Made by a program: the position numbers and the translations under genes. Below, piece by piece: positions 1 to 7,660 of a stretch of DNA of 42,568 nucleotides. Position 1 is the first letter of the stretch. Each line of letters starts with the position of its first letter. The notes under the pieces were generated by a model. It worked only from the letters and a program-made list of their open reading frames with translations, had not been told where the DNA came from and did not search any database. This stretch comes from CAZJYI01 sp964550025 (GTDB lineage Bacteria > Verrucomicrobiota > Kiritimatiellia > UBA8416 > CAYOBW01): contig CAZJYI010000100.1 in the NCBI GenBank assembly GCA_964550025.1, forward strand, positions 1 through 42,568, in the 5' to 3' direction.

Positions 1-104
1 GCGTTCTTGTAGACGACGAAACCGCCAATGGCCAACACCAGTACAACGACTAGGCACCCGATACCGATTGCCTTGCCGCATCCACCCTTCTTCTCTCCGC
101 TCAT
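1..104 (-). CDS. Small membrane protein, N-terminal part only
   Basis: Reading leftward from an ATG at 104, the frame stays open to the window edge and gives 34 codons beginning MSGEKKGGCGKAIGIGC, followed by a hydrophobic stretch (residues 18-31) that looks like one transmembrane helix or a signal anchor. AAGGAG lies 7 nt before the ATG, so the start is well supported. The gene lies 54 bp after atpD, where atpC (epsilon) would normally follow, but this N-terminus is not an epsilon subunit. The short Lys/Gly/Cys-rich head before a helix is common in small uncharacterised membrane proteins. The function is unknown and the rest lies outside the window. Confidence 0.6.
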   Translation of the reverse strand, partial: MSGEKKGGCGKAIGIGCLVVVLVLAIGGFVVYKN

Positions 105-158
105 CCCTCTTCTCCTTTTCCGCGCTTCGTGAGCGCACTTTTCGGGCTTGCGCCCAAC

Positions 159-1559
159 CTACTCGTCCGCGATCTCCTTCGCCTTTGCCAGCACGTCGTC
201 GATCGCACCTGCCATCATGAAAGCCGCTTCGGGAACCTTGTCGTGCCGCCCCTCGATGATCTCCCCGAATCCCTCGATGGTCTCCTGGATCGGAACGTAC
301 TGGCCGGGAATGCCGGTAAACTGCTCGGCCACGAAGTTCGGCTGCGAAAGAAAACGCTGTATGCGCCGGGCACGGGCCACGATCTGTTGATCGGACTCCG
401 GCAGCTCCTCGACGCCCAGGATGGTGATGATGTCCTGCAATTCCTGGTAGCGCTGCAAAATGCGCTGCACTTCGCGGGCAACCTCGTAGTGCGCGTCGCC
501 GACGGCCGACGGGGTCAGGATGCGCGACGTGGAGGAAAGCACGTTCATGGCGGGGTAGATGCCCATCGCCACGACCTTGCGGTCCAGAACGATCGAGGCG
601 TCGAGATGCGAAAACGTGGTGGCCGGCGCGGGGTCGGAGATGTCGTCGGCCGGCACGTAGACCGCCTGGACGGAGGTAATGGCGCCGCGCGTCGTCGAGG
701 CGATGCGTTCCTGGAGGGCGCCCATCTCCGTGGCCAGGGTGGGCTGGTACCCCACGGCCGACGGCATGCGCCCAAGCAGCGCCGAAACCTCGGAACCGGC
801 CTGGACAAACCGGAAGATGTTGTCCACGAACAGGAGAACGTCCTGGCGCAACGAGTCGCGGAAGTACTCCGCGTGGGTCAACGCCGAAAGGGCCACGCGC
901 AGGCGGGCGCCCGGCGGCTCGTTCATCTGGCCGAAGCACAATACGGTGTTGCGCAACACGCCCGATTCCTTCATTTCCACCCACAGATCGTTGCCTTCCC
1001 GCGTGCGTTCGCCGACCCCGGCAAAGACGGCACGGCCGCCGTGCTCGGTCGTGATGTTGCGAATGAGCTCCATGATCAGCATGGTCTTGCCCACGCCGGC
1101 CCCGCCAAAAAGCCCGATCTTGCCGCCCCGCGGAAATGGCGCCAGGAGATCGACGGCCTTGATGCCCGTCTCGTAGAACTCGACGGCGGGCACCTGCTGG
1201 TCGAAGGGCGGCGACGAACGATGAATGGGTTCGAAGCGGATGCTGTTGAGCGGACCCTCTCCGTCAATCGGCTCGCCGAGCAGGTTGACCACGCGGCCAA
1301 GCGCCTCCTCGCCGACGGGAATGCTGATGGGATTGCCGAGGTCCTCGACCTCGACACCGCGCGGCAGCCCCCGCGTGGAGGACATCGCCACGCAACGCAC
1401 GACGTCGTTGCCAAGATGCTCCTCCACCTCGAGGGTGATGTCCAGACCCCGCTCCTCGTCGCGGATCCGCAACGCATTGTGCAGTGCCGGCAGGTTTCCG
1501 CCGTAAAACTCGACGTCCACCACCGGACCCACAATGCCGACTACGCGTCCTTTATCCAT
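159..1559 (-). CDS. atpD: F1 ATP synthase subunit beta
   Basis: This is the catalytic beta subunit of the F1 sector, which makes or hydrolyses ATP at the alpha/beta interfaces on the cytoplasmic side of the membrane. The 466 residues are full length for the family. Residues 152-159 are the P-loop GGAGVGKT, followed by the conserved LLFVDNIFRFVQAGSEVSALLGRMPS block; the DELSEED lever appears as the variant EELPESD, followed by the usual RARRIQRFLSQPNFVAEQFTG segment. The start MDKGRVVGIVGPVVDVEF is the normal N-terminus, with GGGGAAG about 7 nt upstream. It is the last of three F1 genes (alpha, gamma, beta) and is separated from gamma by 219 bp of repeats. No epsilon gene follows. Confidence 0.97.
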   Translation of the reverse strand: MDKGRVVGIVGPVVDVEFYGGNLPALHNALRIRDEERGLDITLEVEEHLGNDVVRCVAMSSTRGLPRGVEVEDLGNPISIPVGEEALGRVVNLLGEPIDGEGPLNSIRFEPIHRSSPPFDQQVPAVEFYETGIKAVDLLAPFPRGGKIGLFGGAGVGKTMLIMELIRNITTEHGGRAVFAGVGERTREGNDLWVEMKESGVLRNTVLCFGQMNEPPGARLRVALSALTHAEYFRDSLRQDVLLFVDNIFRFVQAGSEVSALLGRMPSAVGYQPTLATEMGALQERIASTTRGAITSVQAVYVPADDISDPAPATTFSHLDASIVLDRKVVAMGIYPAMNVLSSTSRILTPSAVGDAHYEVAREVQRILQRYQELQDIITILGVEELPESDQQIVARARRIQRFLSQPNFVAEQFTGIPGQYVPIQETIEGFGEIIEGRHDKVPEAAFMMAGAIDDVLAKAKEIADE

Positions 1560-1575
1560 CCGTTCACTTCCCCGG

Positions 1576-1602
1576 TGTCAGTGATCAGTAATCAGTGACC
1601 AG
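1576..1602. repeat. Short-word repeat (ATCAGT/GTGACC type) in the atpG-atpD spacer
   Basis: The words GTCAGTGATCAG and AATCAGTGACCAG follow each other just upstream of atpD. The same words recur, in both orientations, at 13991-14069. They resemble low-complexity intergenic tracts rather than an operator, because there is no fixed period. Confidence 0.5.
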
Positions 1603-1642
1603 CCCGACCCGCAATCCGAAGGCATGGCCTTTGGACCATCTG

Positions 1643-1768
1643 AACATCCAATATCCAACGCCCAAGTGCGTGAGCAAGGGAGGAGAACGGCGGGCCGCGA
1701 AACTGACCGTTCTCATGTCCTTGCCCACTTGGACATTGGGAGTTCCTTGTTGGATATTGGACATTGAA
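1643..1768. repeat. Imperfect long inverted repeat between atpG and atpD
   Basis: The left part (AACATCCAATATCCAACG, CCCAAGT) is mirrored on the right by ACTTGGACATTGGGA and GTTGGATATTGGACATT. Inside lies a second stem, AGAACGG (1684-1690) with CCGTTCT (1707-1713). The transcript could fold into a long hairpin that fills most of the spacer between gamma and beta and might alter the ratio of the two messages. No T-run follows on either strand, so a simple intrinsic terminator is not indicated. Confidence 0.6.
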
Positions 1769-1778
1769 TCTCTCCCCC

Positions 1779-2630
1779 CTAAACCTGCCCCCCACCCGCC
1801 AACTCGATCATCTCGGTCGTAATGCCTTCCTGCCGCACGCGGCTGTACTCGCTTGAAAGCTCTCCGAGCAGGTCTCCTGCGTTGCGCGACGCGCGGCTCA
1901 TGGCTTCCTGCCGCGCCCAGTTCTCCGCGCCGATACTGTTGAGAAAGGCGTGGTCGAAAGACTGGTACACGAACTCGGGAACCAGGCGGCGCAGAATGGT
2001 CTCGGGTTCGGGTTCGAACTCGGCGGAGCTCAGCGCCCCGCCGCGACCGCCGAAAAAGACGGGAAGAACCTGTTCGACGATCGGCACGTGCTGCAGCCTT
2101 GGCGCGAAACGCGAGTAGAGAACGTGCACTTCGTCAAACGCGCACTCCAGGAACCCCGTGGTGGCCGTTTCAACGATCTCGTCGATGCTCTCGCGCCGCT
2201 CTTTGGGCAACGGCTGGGGCAGGACGCGATCCACCGCATAGTCCGCCCGTCTCGCGCGGCGCTCAATAATGCTCCCCATCACGATGAGCCGCACGTTCTC
2301 ACGCCCGCGCCGCTCGACAAAACGCCGGAGGGCGTCCATCAGGTCCGCGTTGAACGTACCGCACAATCCTCGATCGGCTGCGAAAACGACCAGCGCCGTC
2401 GTCCGAACGGGGCGCCGGCGCTGCGTCAGCGGGTGCGCGCTGTCGCCCGCTGCCGGGCAGATCTCCAGCATGAGCTGAATGAGCTTTCGCGTGTAGCGCT
2501 GGGAGTTCTCAATGGCTCGCCGATCGCGGCCAAGCCGGGCGGAAGCTACACGCTGCAGGGCGGAGGTCACCTTGTGGATCTGCCCCGTACTGCCGATGCG
2601 CTGTTTTATCTCCCTGAGCTTGGTAGACAT
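1779..2630 (-). CDS. atpG: F1 ATP synthase subunit gamma
   Basis: The gamma subunit is the central shaft of F1 that couples rotation of the c-ring to catalysis. The protein has 283 residues, the usual length. The N-terminus (MSTKLREIKQRIGSTGQIHKVTSALQRVA) matches the family's first coiled-coil helix. The C-terminus carries the conserved EAMSRASRNAGDLLGEL and SRVRQEGITTEMIEL segments of the second long helix. No strong Shine-Dalgarno precedes the ATG (only GAAGG about 15 nt away). The gene lies between alpha and beta in standard order, but both spacers (357 and 219 bp) are long for an atp operon and hold repeats. Confidence 0.95.
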   Translation of the reverse strand: MSTKLREIKQRIGSTGQIHKVTSALQRVASARLGRDRRAIENSQRYTRKLIQLMLEICPAAGDSAHPLTQRRRPVRTTALVVFAADRGLCGTFNADLMDALRRFVERRGRENVRLIVMGSIIERRARRADYAVDRVLPQPLPKERRESIDEIVETATTGFLECAFDEVHVLYSRFAPRLQHVPIVEQVLPVFFGGRGGALSSAEFEPEPETILRRLVPEFVYQSFDHAFLNSIGAENWARQEAMSRASRNAGDLLGELSSEYSRVRQEGITTEMIELAGGGQV

Positions 2631-2730
2631 GATTGTCGCCCGTCGCCTTCCGCACCTGGTGCCGCCAACGTTTCAATCCTCTACTTCTCGCGAGGGTCTC
2701 GCATCCCGAGTCCCGGCCTCGCATTCCCCA

Positions 2731-2815
2731 ATCGTAATCGCACTCCTCCCCTTCACCAATCGTCCCCGACGACCGCTCCGCGATGATCGGTGCGCGGGAG
2801 GAGTGCGATTACGAT
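2731..2815. repeat. Palindromic element, copy 1 (85 nt, perfect 20-bp arms)
   Basis: The arms at 2731-2750 and 2796-2815 are exact reverse complements (ATCGTAATCGCACTC... with ...GAGTGCGATTACGAT). The 45-nt centre is itself partly palindromic (ACCAATCGTC versus GATGATCGGT). A second copy lies at 20923-21015 with its centre reversed, so this is a dispersed element and not a local hairpin. It sits in the atpA-atpG spacer. Length and symmetry fit a REP-like or MITE-like unit; no transposase gene is visible. Confidence 0.85.
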
Positions 2816-2891
2816 CCGGGACGGTCCGGCCCACCATCCGCGGGACTCTCCCTCCCATCCGCACTACTATCCGCCACCTTCGGGTTTTCTT

Positions 2892-2955
2892 AACGGGATT
2901 CACAGGATCTACGGGATGGGAAGGGCTATCCTGTAGATCCTGTTGATCCTGTCCA
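2892..2955. repeat. Inverted short-word repeat (CAGGATCTAC type) in the atpA-atpG spacer
   Basis: The left half reads ACGGGATTCACAGGATCTAC and the right half ATCCTGTAGATCCTGTTGAT, forming an imperfect hairpin around GGGATGGGAAGGG. Each arm repeats an 8-9 nt word (ACAGGATCT/ATCCTGTTG). It lies directly downstream of atpA. Confidence 0.6.
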
Positions 2956-2987
2956 ATATTCCCGTTCTGTCGCAGCTCTGCTGCATC

Positions 2988-4601
2988 CTATGCCGTCTGA
3001 ACCGCCGCCTTCCCAAGTCTTTCCATCGGCTGATCGGGCGGCGGGACCACGTGGTGTGCGTCCAGTTCCGCCGCTTCGCCGGTCGGCACGAAAATCTGCT
3101 TGAACTGCCCGATGGAGCGTTCCAGGGCCTCGTGAACCTCGGGGGTAATGTCCCCCGCCTCGCGGAGCTCGCGCTCGACATCGGCATAGGCATCGTCGAG
3201 CAGCCTGAACCACTCGGTCTGGAAGCGCCCGATGTCCGACAGGCGGATGTCGTCGAGATGCCCGTTCGTCGCGGCCCACATGATGCAGATCTGCCTTTCG
3301 ACCGCCATGGGCTCGTGCTCCGGCTGCTTCAGGATTTCGGCTAGCCGCTCTCCCCGGTGGAGCTGCCGCATGGTGGCCCTGTCCAGATCGGACGTGAGTT
3401 CCGCAAAGGCCGCCAGCTCGCGGTACTGGGCCAGCTCCATGCGCAACTTGACCGCGACCTTCTTCATCGCCTTGAGCTGCGCCTTTCCGCCGACCCGGGA
3501 CACGCTCAATCCCACGTTGACGGCCGGCCGGAAGCCCTGGTGGAACAGTGACCCGTCGAGGTAGACCTGGCCGTCGGTGATGGAGACGAGGTTGGTGGGG
3601 ATATAGGCGGAGTAGTCGCCCTGCTGTGTCTCGATGATCGGGAGTGCCGTCAGGGACCCGCCGCCCTTGTCGGGATGCAGCTTGGCGGAGCGTTCGAGCA
3701 GGCGGCTGTGCAGGTAGAAGATATCGCCGGGGAACGCTTCCCGCCCCGGCGGACGCCGCAACAGGAGGGACACTTCGCGGTAGGCGACCGAGTGTTTGGA
3801 CAGGTCGTCGTAGACGATCAGGGCATCGCCGCCGAGGTCCCGGAAGTGCTCGGCCATGGCGCACCCGGCAAAGGGCGCAACGTACTGGAGGGGGGCCGAG
3901 TCGCTCGCCGTCGCGGCGACCACGGTGCAGTTGTGCAGTATACCGTGTCGGCGGAACACTTCGACGGTCTGCGCCACCGACGACATCTTCTGCCCGACGG
4001 CCACGTAGACGCAGTGCACATCGCCCGCCACCTGGTTGAGGATCGTGTCGATAGCGAGGGTGCTCTTGCCGGTCTGGCGGTCGCCGATGATGAGCTCGCG
4101 CTGGCCGCGGCCGATGGCCGTCATGGCATCCAGGCTCTTGAGCCCCGTCTGCAGCGGCGTGCAGACCGACTCGCGGTCGACAATGCCCGGCGCATCCGCT
4201 TCGACGTGGCGGAACTCGGTTGCATTGATGGGCCCGCGCCCGTCGATCGGCTGTCCCAACGGCGTGACCACGCGCCCGAGCAAGGCCTCCCCAACGGGAA
4301 CCTGGAGCACTCTGCACGTGCGGCGGACCAGGTCGCCCTGCTCGATGCCCGAGTAGTCCCCCAGGATAATGATGCCCACCCGGTCACGCTCCAGGTTCAT
4401 GGCCAGGCCGTAGATGTCGCCGGGCAAAAGGACCATCTCCTCGGCCATGACGCCCGGAATGCCGTCGACATAGGCAATGCCGTCGCCCGCCTCCAGCACG
4501 TGCCCGATTTCCTGGGCGCCGATCTCGACGGCATAGTCCCGCACGCTCCTCTCGAGAACAGAGGCAATCGCCGCGGAGTCAATGGTTATGGTGCCGGCCA
4601 T
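2988..4601 (-). CDS. atpA: F1 ATP synthase subunit alpha
   Basis: The non-catalytic alpha subunit of F1 has 537 residues. The P-loop is GDRQTGKS at residues 173-180, and the segments GIAYVDGIPGVMAEEMV and PLGQPIDGRGPINATEFR are typical. The N-terminus (MAGTITIDSAAIASVLERSV) lines up with normal alpha subunits, although the best Shine-Dalgarno-like run (GGGGAGGGGG) is about 20 nt from the ATG, unusually far. Upstream there is no atpH (delta), atpF, atpE or atpB; instead 1.2 kb of non-coding repeats follows. The rest of the ATP synthase must be encoded elsewhere, if this F1 forms a complete enzyme. Confidence 0.96.
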   Translation of the reverse strand: MAGTITIDSAAIASVLERSVRDYAVEIGAQEIGHVLEAGDGIAYVDGIPGVMAEEMVLLPGDIYGLAMNLERDRVGIIILGDYSGIEQGDLVRRTCRVLQVPVGEALLGRVVTPLGQPIDGRGPINATEFRHVEADAPGIVDRESVCTPLQTGLKSLDAMTAIGRGQRELIIGDRQTGKSTLAIDTILNQVAGDVHCVYVAVGQKMSSVAQTVEVFRRHGILHNCTVVAATASDSAPLQYVAPFAGCAMAEHFRDLGGDALIVYDDLSKHSVAYREVSLLLRRPPGREAFPGDIFYLHSRLLERSAKLHPDKGGGSLTALPIIETQQGDYSAYIPTNLVSITDGQVYLDGSLFHQGFRPAVNVGLSVSRVGGKAQLKAMKKVAVKLRMELAQYRELAAFAELTSDLDRATMRQLHRGERLAEILKQPEHEPMAVERQICIMWAATNGHLDDIRLSDIGRFQTEWFRLLDDAYADVERELREAGDITPEVHEALERSIGQFKQIFVPTGEAAELDAHHVVPPPDQPMERLGKAAVQTA

Positions 4602-4960
4602 GTCTGGAAGCTAAGCAACCCCCTCCCCGAAACACAAGGGAAATGCTCGCGCTTCCTTTGGCGGGGGGGCATCTCACTTCCGCAGGGATCTCGCAAGAGA
4701 AGGGAAGACAGGGGTCAACGGCAGGTGACGCTGAGGTTTGGATCGGTGTAGTTCACGGCAAAGTTCACGGAAGAGCGGAGACCGGTGTAGTTCTCGGCGA
4801 AGTTCACGATGTAGTTCGTTTGGAGCACGCCCAGACCCAATAGTCCCTGCCGGCCGCCACGTGATCAACTCCTGCCACAAGGCTCTTTCCCATTCCCGCG
4901 TGAACTTTGTCGTAAACTACATCGGCCTTCCCTCTGCCCAGCCACACAAGGTCCTGCCCT
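4602..4960. other. Non-coding stretch upstream of atpA with GTGAACTTC/GTGAACTAC words
   Basis: I see no convincing gene here. Between 4746 and 4822, and again near 4900-4922, the 12-nt words GTAGTTCACGGC, AAGTTCACGG, GTAGTTCTCGGC, AAGTTCACGAT and (opposite strand) GTGAACTTTGTC, GTAAACTACATC alternate. Short open frames here translate the repeat into ELHREL-like peptides and are not credible proteins. Any atpA promoter should lie here, but I found no clear -35/-10 pair. Confidence 0.5.
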
Positions 4961-5340
4961 CTCGGGAATCCCCGCCCTTCATGGGCGGGAAGCTTTCCGC
5001 CACGGGCGGACCTGCCTGTGGCACGGCAGGCTCACATGCCACACGCCCCGCTTCCGCCACAGCCCCGAGCCCGGTAGAGCGAGGTGTGCGCGAAGCTCTC
5101 TCCCCCCTCGCCCCATCCGGGCTCCGGGAGGGAGGGGGACGGCCGGGTGTGTAGCCGAAAACCCTGAAGCTTCCCGGCGACAAGCGCCGGGGATTCTGTG
5201 GAGAGCTCAATGTGTAACCAAGGACCCTGGAGCTTCCCGGCGGCCAGTCTCCGCAACAAGAACGACCTGGTGCCCAGACAGGCAACCCCTTCTCGGACAA
5301 CGTCCGGCGACACCCCCACTCCATCCCCCCGCCACCTGCC
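4961..5340. repeat. Tandem large repeat, copy A
   Basis: This stretch and 5421-5782 are almost the same sequence by eye. Copy A carries about 30 extra bases near 4991-5025. Both begin CTCGGGAATCCCCGCCCTTC, which includes the hairpin CCCGCCC/GGGCGGG with loop TTCAT, and both contain a second hairpin CCCGGCG/CGCCGGG (loop ACAAG in copy A, GCAAG in copy B) plus two versions of a CCTGAAGCTTCCCGGCG unit. No protein is supported. Confidence 0.9.
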
Positions 5341-5344
5341 GCAG

Positions 5345-5420
5345 CACCTTCAGCTCCACGGCGTCGGAGTAGTCCAGGGCCGCGTCCTCGGCCAGGGCGG
5401 GCCTCCGGAAGCGGTGCCGG
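5345..5420 (-). pseudogene. Remnant of the 3' end of a TPR gene
   Basis: On the minus strand this segment translates as RRPALAEDAALDYSDAVELK. That closely resembles the last residues of the intact TPR protein at 5778-6944 (DPALADDAVELKLLLEKLP). In the remnant, the bases between two CTGAAG words that in the intact copy encode the last residues and stop are missing, so the frame runs on into repeat DNA. It is the tail of a second, deleted TPR gene left between the two large repeats. Slippage or recombination at the CTGAAG direct repeat is the likely cause. Confidence 0.6.
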
Positions 5421-5782
5421 CTCGGGAATCCCCGCCCTTCATGGGCGGGAAGTTACAGGCTCACATGCTACACGCCCCGCTTCCGCCACAACCCCGAGCC
5501 CGGTAGAGCGAGGTGTGCGCGAAACTCTCTCCCCCTCGCCCCATCCGGGCTCCGGGAGGGAGGGGGACGGCCGGGTGTGTAGCCAAGGACCCTGAAGCTT
5601 CCCGGCGGCAAGCGCCGGGGATTCTGTGGAGAGCTCAATGTGTAACCAAGGATCCTGGAGCTTCCCGGCGACCAGTCTCCGCAACAAGAACGACTTGGCA
5701 CCCAGACAGGCAACCCCTTCTCGGACAACGTCCGGCGACACCCCCACTCCATCCCCCCGCCACCTGCCGCAACAGCTTCAGG
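5421..5782. repeat. Tandem large repeat, copy B
   Basis: This is the second copy of the repeat at 4961-5340. It abuts the stop codon of the intact TPR gene (TGA at 5780-5778), so it is that gene's 3' flank. The hairpins and the GTGTAGCC / GTGTAACC sub-repeats are shared with copy A. The arrangement (flank, gene tail, flank, gene) is what a tandem gene duplication followed by loss of one gene body would leave. Confidence 0.9.
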
Positions 5783-6944
5783 GGAGTTTCTCAAGGAGCA
5801 ACTTCAGCTCCACGGCGTCGTCGGCCAGGGCAGGATCGCGGGAGCCGGCCAAGATGGCGAGGAGATTGGGGGCGAGGGCCTGGAAATAGTCAGGCATGCG
5901 CGGATTGCCGATGGCTTGCTCGAGTTGCCGGCGAAGACCGGCTTCGATTTGCGGCAACTGCTCTTTCAGCTCGGAGGGAATCTGTTCCGGAGGAGTCGCG
6001 GGGTGCTTGGCGAGGACGATCGTCGCCACGGTTTGGCACAGTTGCACTGCCGGCCCCGCGGTGATCTGCCAGCCCTGGCGGCGGGCCTTCTCGTATTCGG
6101 CCATCGCCTGGCCGCGGGCCTCCGCGGCGGCAGCGGCGTTGCCGGCGGCCGTTTCGAGATCGTGAAGGATGTCCCACGTCTTCCACATCTCGGCGTTCGG
6201 GCCGAGGCCGCGCTTGCACTCCAGAGCACGTATGAGCTCGCGGCGGGCTTCGTCCAAGCGGCCGAGGCGAATGAGCACCGACGCGGCGTTGCTGCGGGCC
6301 ATGCCTTCGTGGAGCCGGTCGAAGATCTCGGGGTCGGCGTGGATTTCCGCCGCCTGGCGGAAGAACTGAACGGCCTCTTCTTGGCGGCCGTCCATACGGT
6401 TGTACAGGCTGCCCAACTGGTTGCGCGTCGTGGCTTCGCTCGCTTTGTTGCCGGCCTGGACGCTCATGGCGAGTGATTTCTGGTAGGCCGATTCAGCATC
6501 TTCCAGGTTGCCTGCTTCTTCATGCACCATGCCAATCTGGTGCCAGATCGTGGCAACCTGTTGTGGTTCGCCAAGGGACTCGAACGTGTCGCGAGCCTCC
6601 TGGTAGATTCGGATGGCGTCGCCGAAGCGTTTCTGCTGCAGACGCACGAAGCCGAGTTGGAACTTGTTCGTGGCCACTTGACGATCGTCCTCCAGGCGCT
6701 CGGCGCGGTTTATCGCATCCAGGTATTTGGCCGCAGCGGCATCGAGTTGGCCGAGATCACGGAGGCAGTCGGCTTCCTCGGTCAGGCAGACTGACGCCAT
6801 TCGGGCGCAGCTCTTGCGGCGATCTTCTGTCTCCCGGGTTCTCGTCAGTGACTCGAAGCGTGTCCGCGCCGTGGACAGCGGTTCAAGGGCTGCCTGTGGT
6901 TGGCCGTCCATCTGAAGTGCGCGGCCAAGCGTAGCCTGCGTCAT
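5778..6944 (-). CDS. TPR-repeat protein, probably the C-terminal part of a TIR-TPR protein
   Basis: The 388 residues form a run of tetratricopeptide helices, for example IYQEARDTFESLGEPQQVAT, EEAGNLEDAESAYQKSLAMS and LGRLDEARRELIRALECK. TPR arrays bind partner proteins. The ATG at 6944 overlaps the stop of the TIR frame (ATGA). However, the same frame stays open upstream of that ATG and reads AGDAAYEGADYDRAMTQATL, itself a good TPR motif. The start given here is therefore probably an artefact of a frameshift near 7005-7035, and the natural protein would be one TIR-TPR polypeptide. Translational coupling of two separate proteins is the alternative. The 3' flank is a large repeat. Confidence 0.75.
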   Translation of the reverse strand: MTQATLGRALQMDGQPQAALEPLSTARTRFESLTRTRETEDRRKSCARMASVCLTEEADCLRDLGQLDAAAAKYLDAINRAERLEDDRQVATNKFQLGFVRLQQKRFGDAIRIYQEARDTFESLGEPQQVATIWHQIGMVHEEAGNLEDAESAYQKSLAMSVQAGNKASEATTRNQLGSLYNRMDGRQEEAVQFFRQAAEIHADPEIFDRLHEGMARSNAASVLIRLGRLDEARRELIRALECKRGLGPNAEMWKTWDILHDLETAAGNAAAAAEARGQAMAEYEKARRQGWQITAGPAVQLCQTVATIVLAKHPATPPEQIPSELKEQLPQIEAGLRRQLEQAIGNPRMPDYFQALAPNLLAILAGSRDPALADDAVELKLLLEKLP

Positions 6945-7462
6945 GGCCCGGTCGTAATCTGCGCCCTCGTAGGCGGCGTCGCCAGCGGCCTCGGCTTCTC
7001 CCGCGAGCGACTGGGCATCAGCGCGTCCATCTGCGCCGGGCCGTCGTTCACTTTGATCGCCAGCAGCTCGTGGGGCAGTTCTTCCAGGTCAGTGCCCGGT
7101 TCGGGGTCGGGCAATTCCAGCACCGCCCGCAGCTCGCCCGTGTCGGCGTCGGGCAACTGCAACGGAATGACGCGAAAGCCGTCACGCTGCCGGGCGACTT
7201 CGCGGGCATAGCGAAGCTCGGCCTTGACCCAACCGGACTTGACCGCGTCGGCGCTGACGACGGCCACCACGTGGTCGGCACTGTCGATGGCCTTCTTCAC
7301 TTCCTTCGGCAAATCATCGCCGGGACGGAAGGTTGTCGAGTCCTCCAACACGGTGTAGTCCCGCCGTTCCAGCCGAAGACGGAGGTCCCGCACAAACGGA
7401 TCGTCGCCGTTGGTGTGGGAGACAAACACTGCGACCCTTGGAGGAGTGTCCATGTGGGGCAT
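6941..7462 (-). CDS. TIR-domain protein (N-terminal part of a TIR-TPR gene)
   Basis: Starting at the ATG at 7462, residues 9-90 form a TIR domain. The first strand motif is VAVFVSHTNGDD; a conserved loop follows (TTFRPGDDLPKEVKKAIDSAD), then VVAVVSADAVKSGWVKAELR. Glu82 in WVKAEL is at the position of the catalytic glutamate of NAD-cleaving TIR domains, so the domain may hydrolyse NAD or signal through it. After about residue 150 the frame reads MPSRSREKPRPLATPPTR, unlike any TIR or TPR sequence, while another frame there gives TPR helices. The start is uncertain (7462 or 7453; neither has a clear Shine-Dalgarno). Possible roles are signalling or anti-phage defence. Confidence 0.75.
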   Translation of the reverse strand: MPHMDTPPRVAVFVSHTNGDDPFVRDLRLRLERRDYTVLEDSTTFRPGDDLPKEVKKAIDSADHVVAVVSADAVKSGWVKAELRYAREVARQRDGFRVIPLQLPDADTGELRAVLELPDPEPGTDLEELPHELLAIKVNDGPAQMDALMPSRSREKPRPLATPPTRAQITTGP

Positions 7463-7660
7463 TGTGATGCAACACGAGGGCGTTGGCAAGGCGGGATTAG
7501 CGGATTGACTTGCGCGTGCAGGGCGTGAGAAGGTCATGCAACTTAGGGGTCGGGGGTAGCGCAAGCGATTCCGGGTCCTTTCTCCATCCATTCGGGGTCG
7601 CCGAGTCCTGCCCAGAAAGCCCCGTTTGGTCATGTGTTGTGCCAGGGAACGAGGGGTGTG

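Noticed and set aside
129..1598. Long open frame on the plus strand opposite atpD
   Set aside because: Its sequence is low-complexity Arg/Ala/Gly antisense of the beta subunit; the minus-strand reading gives a perfect atpD.
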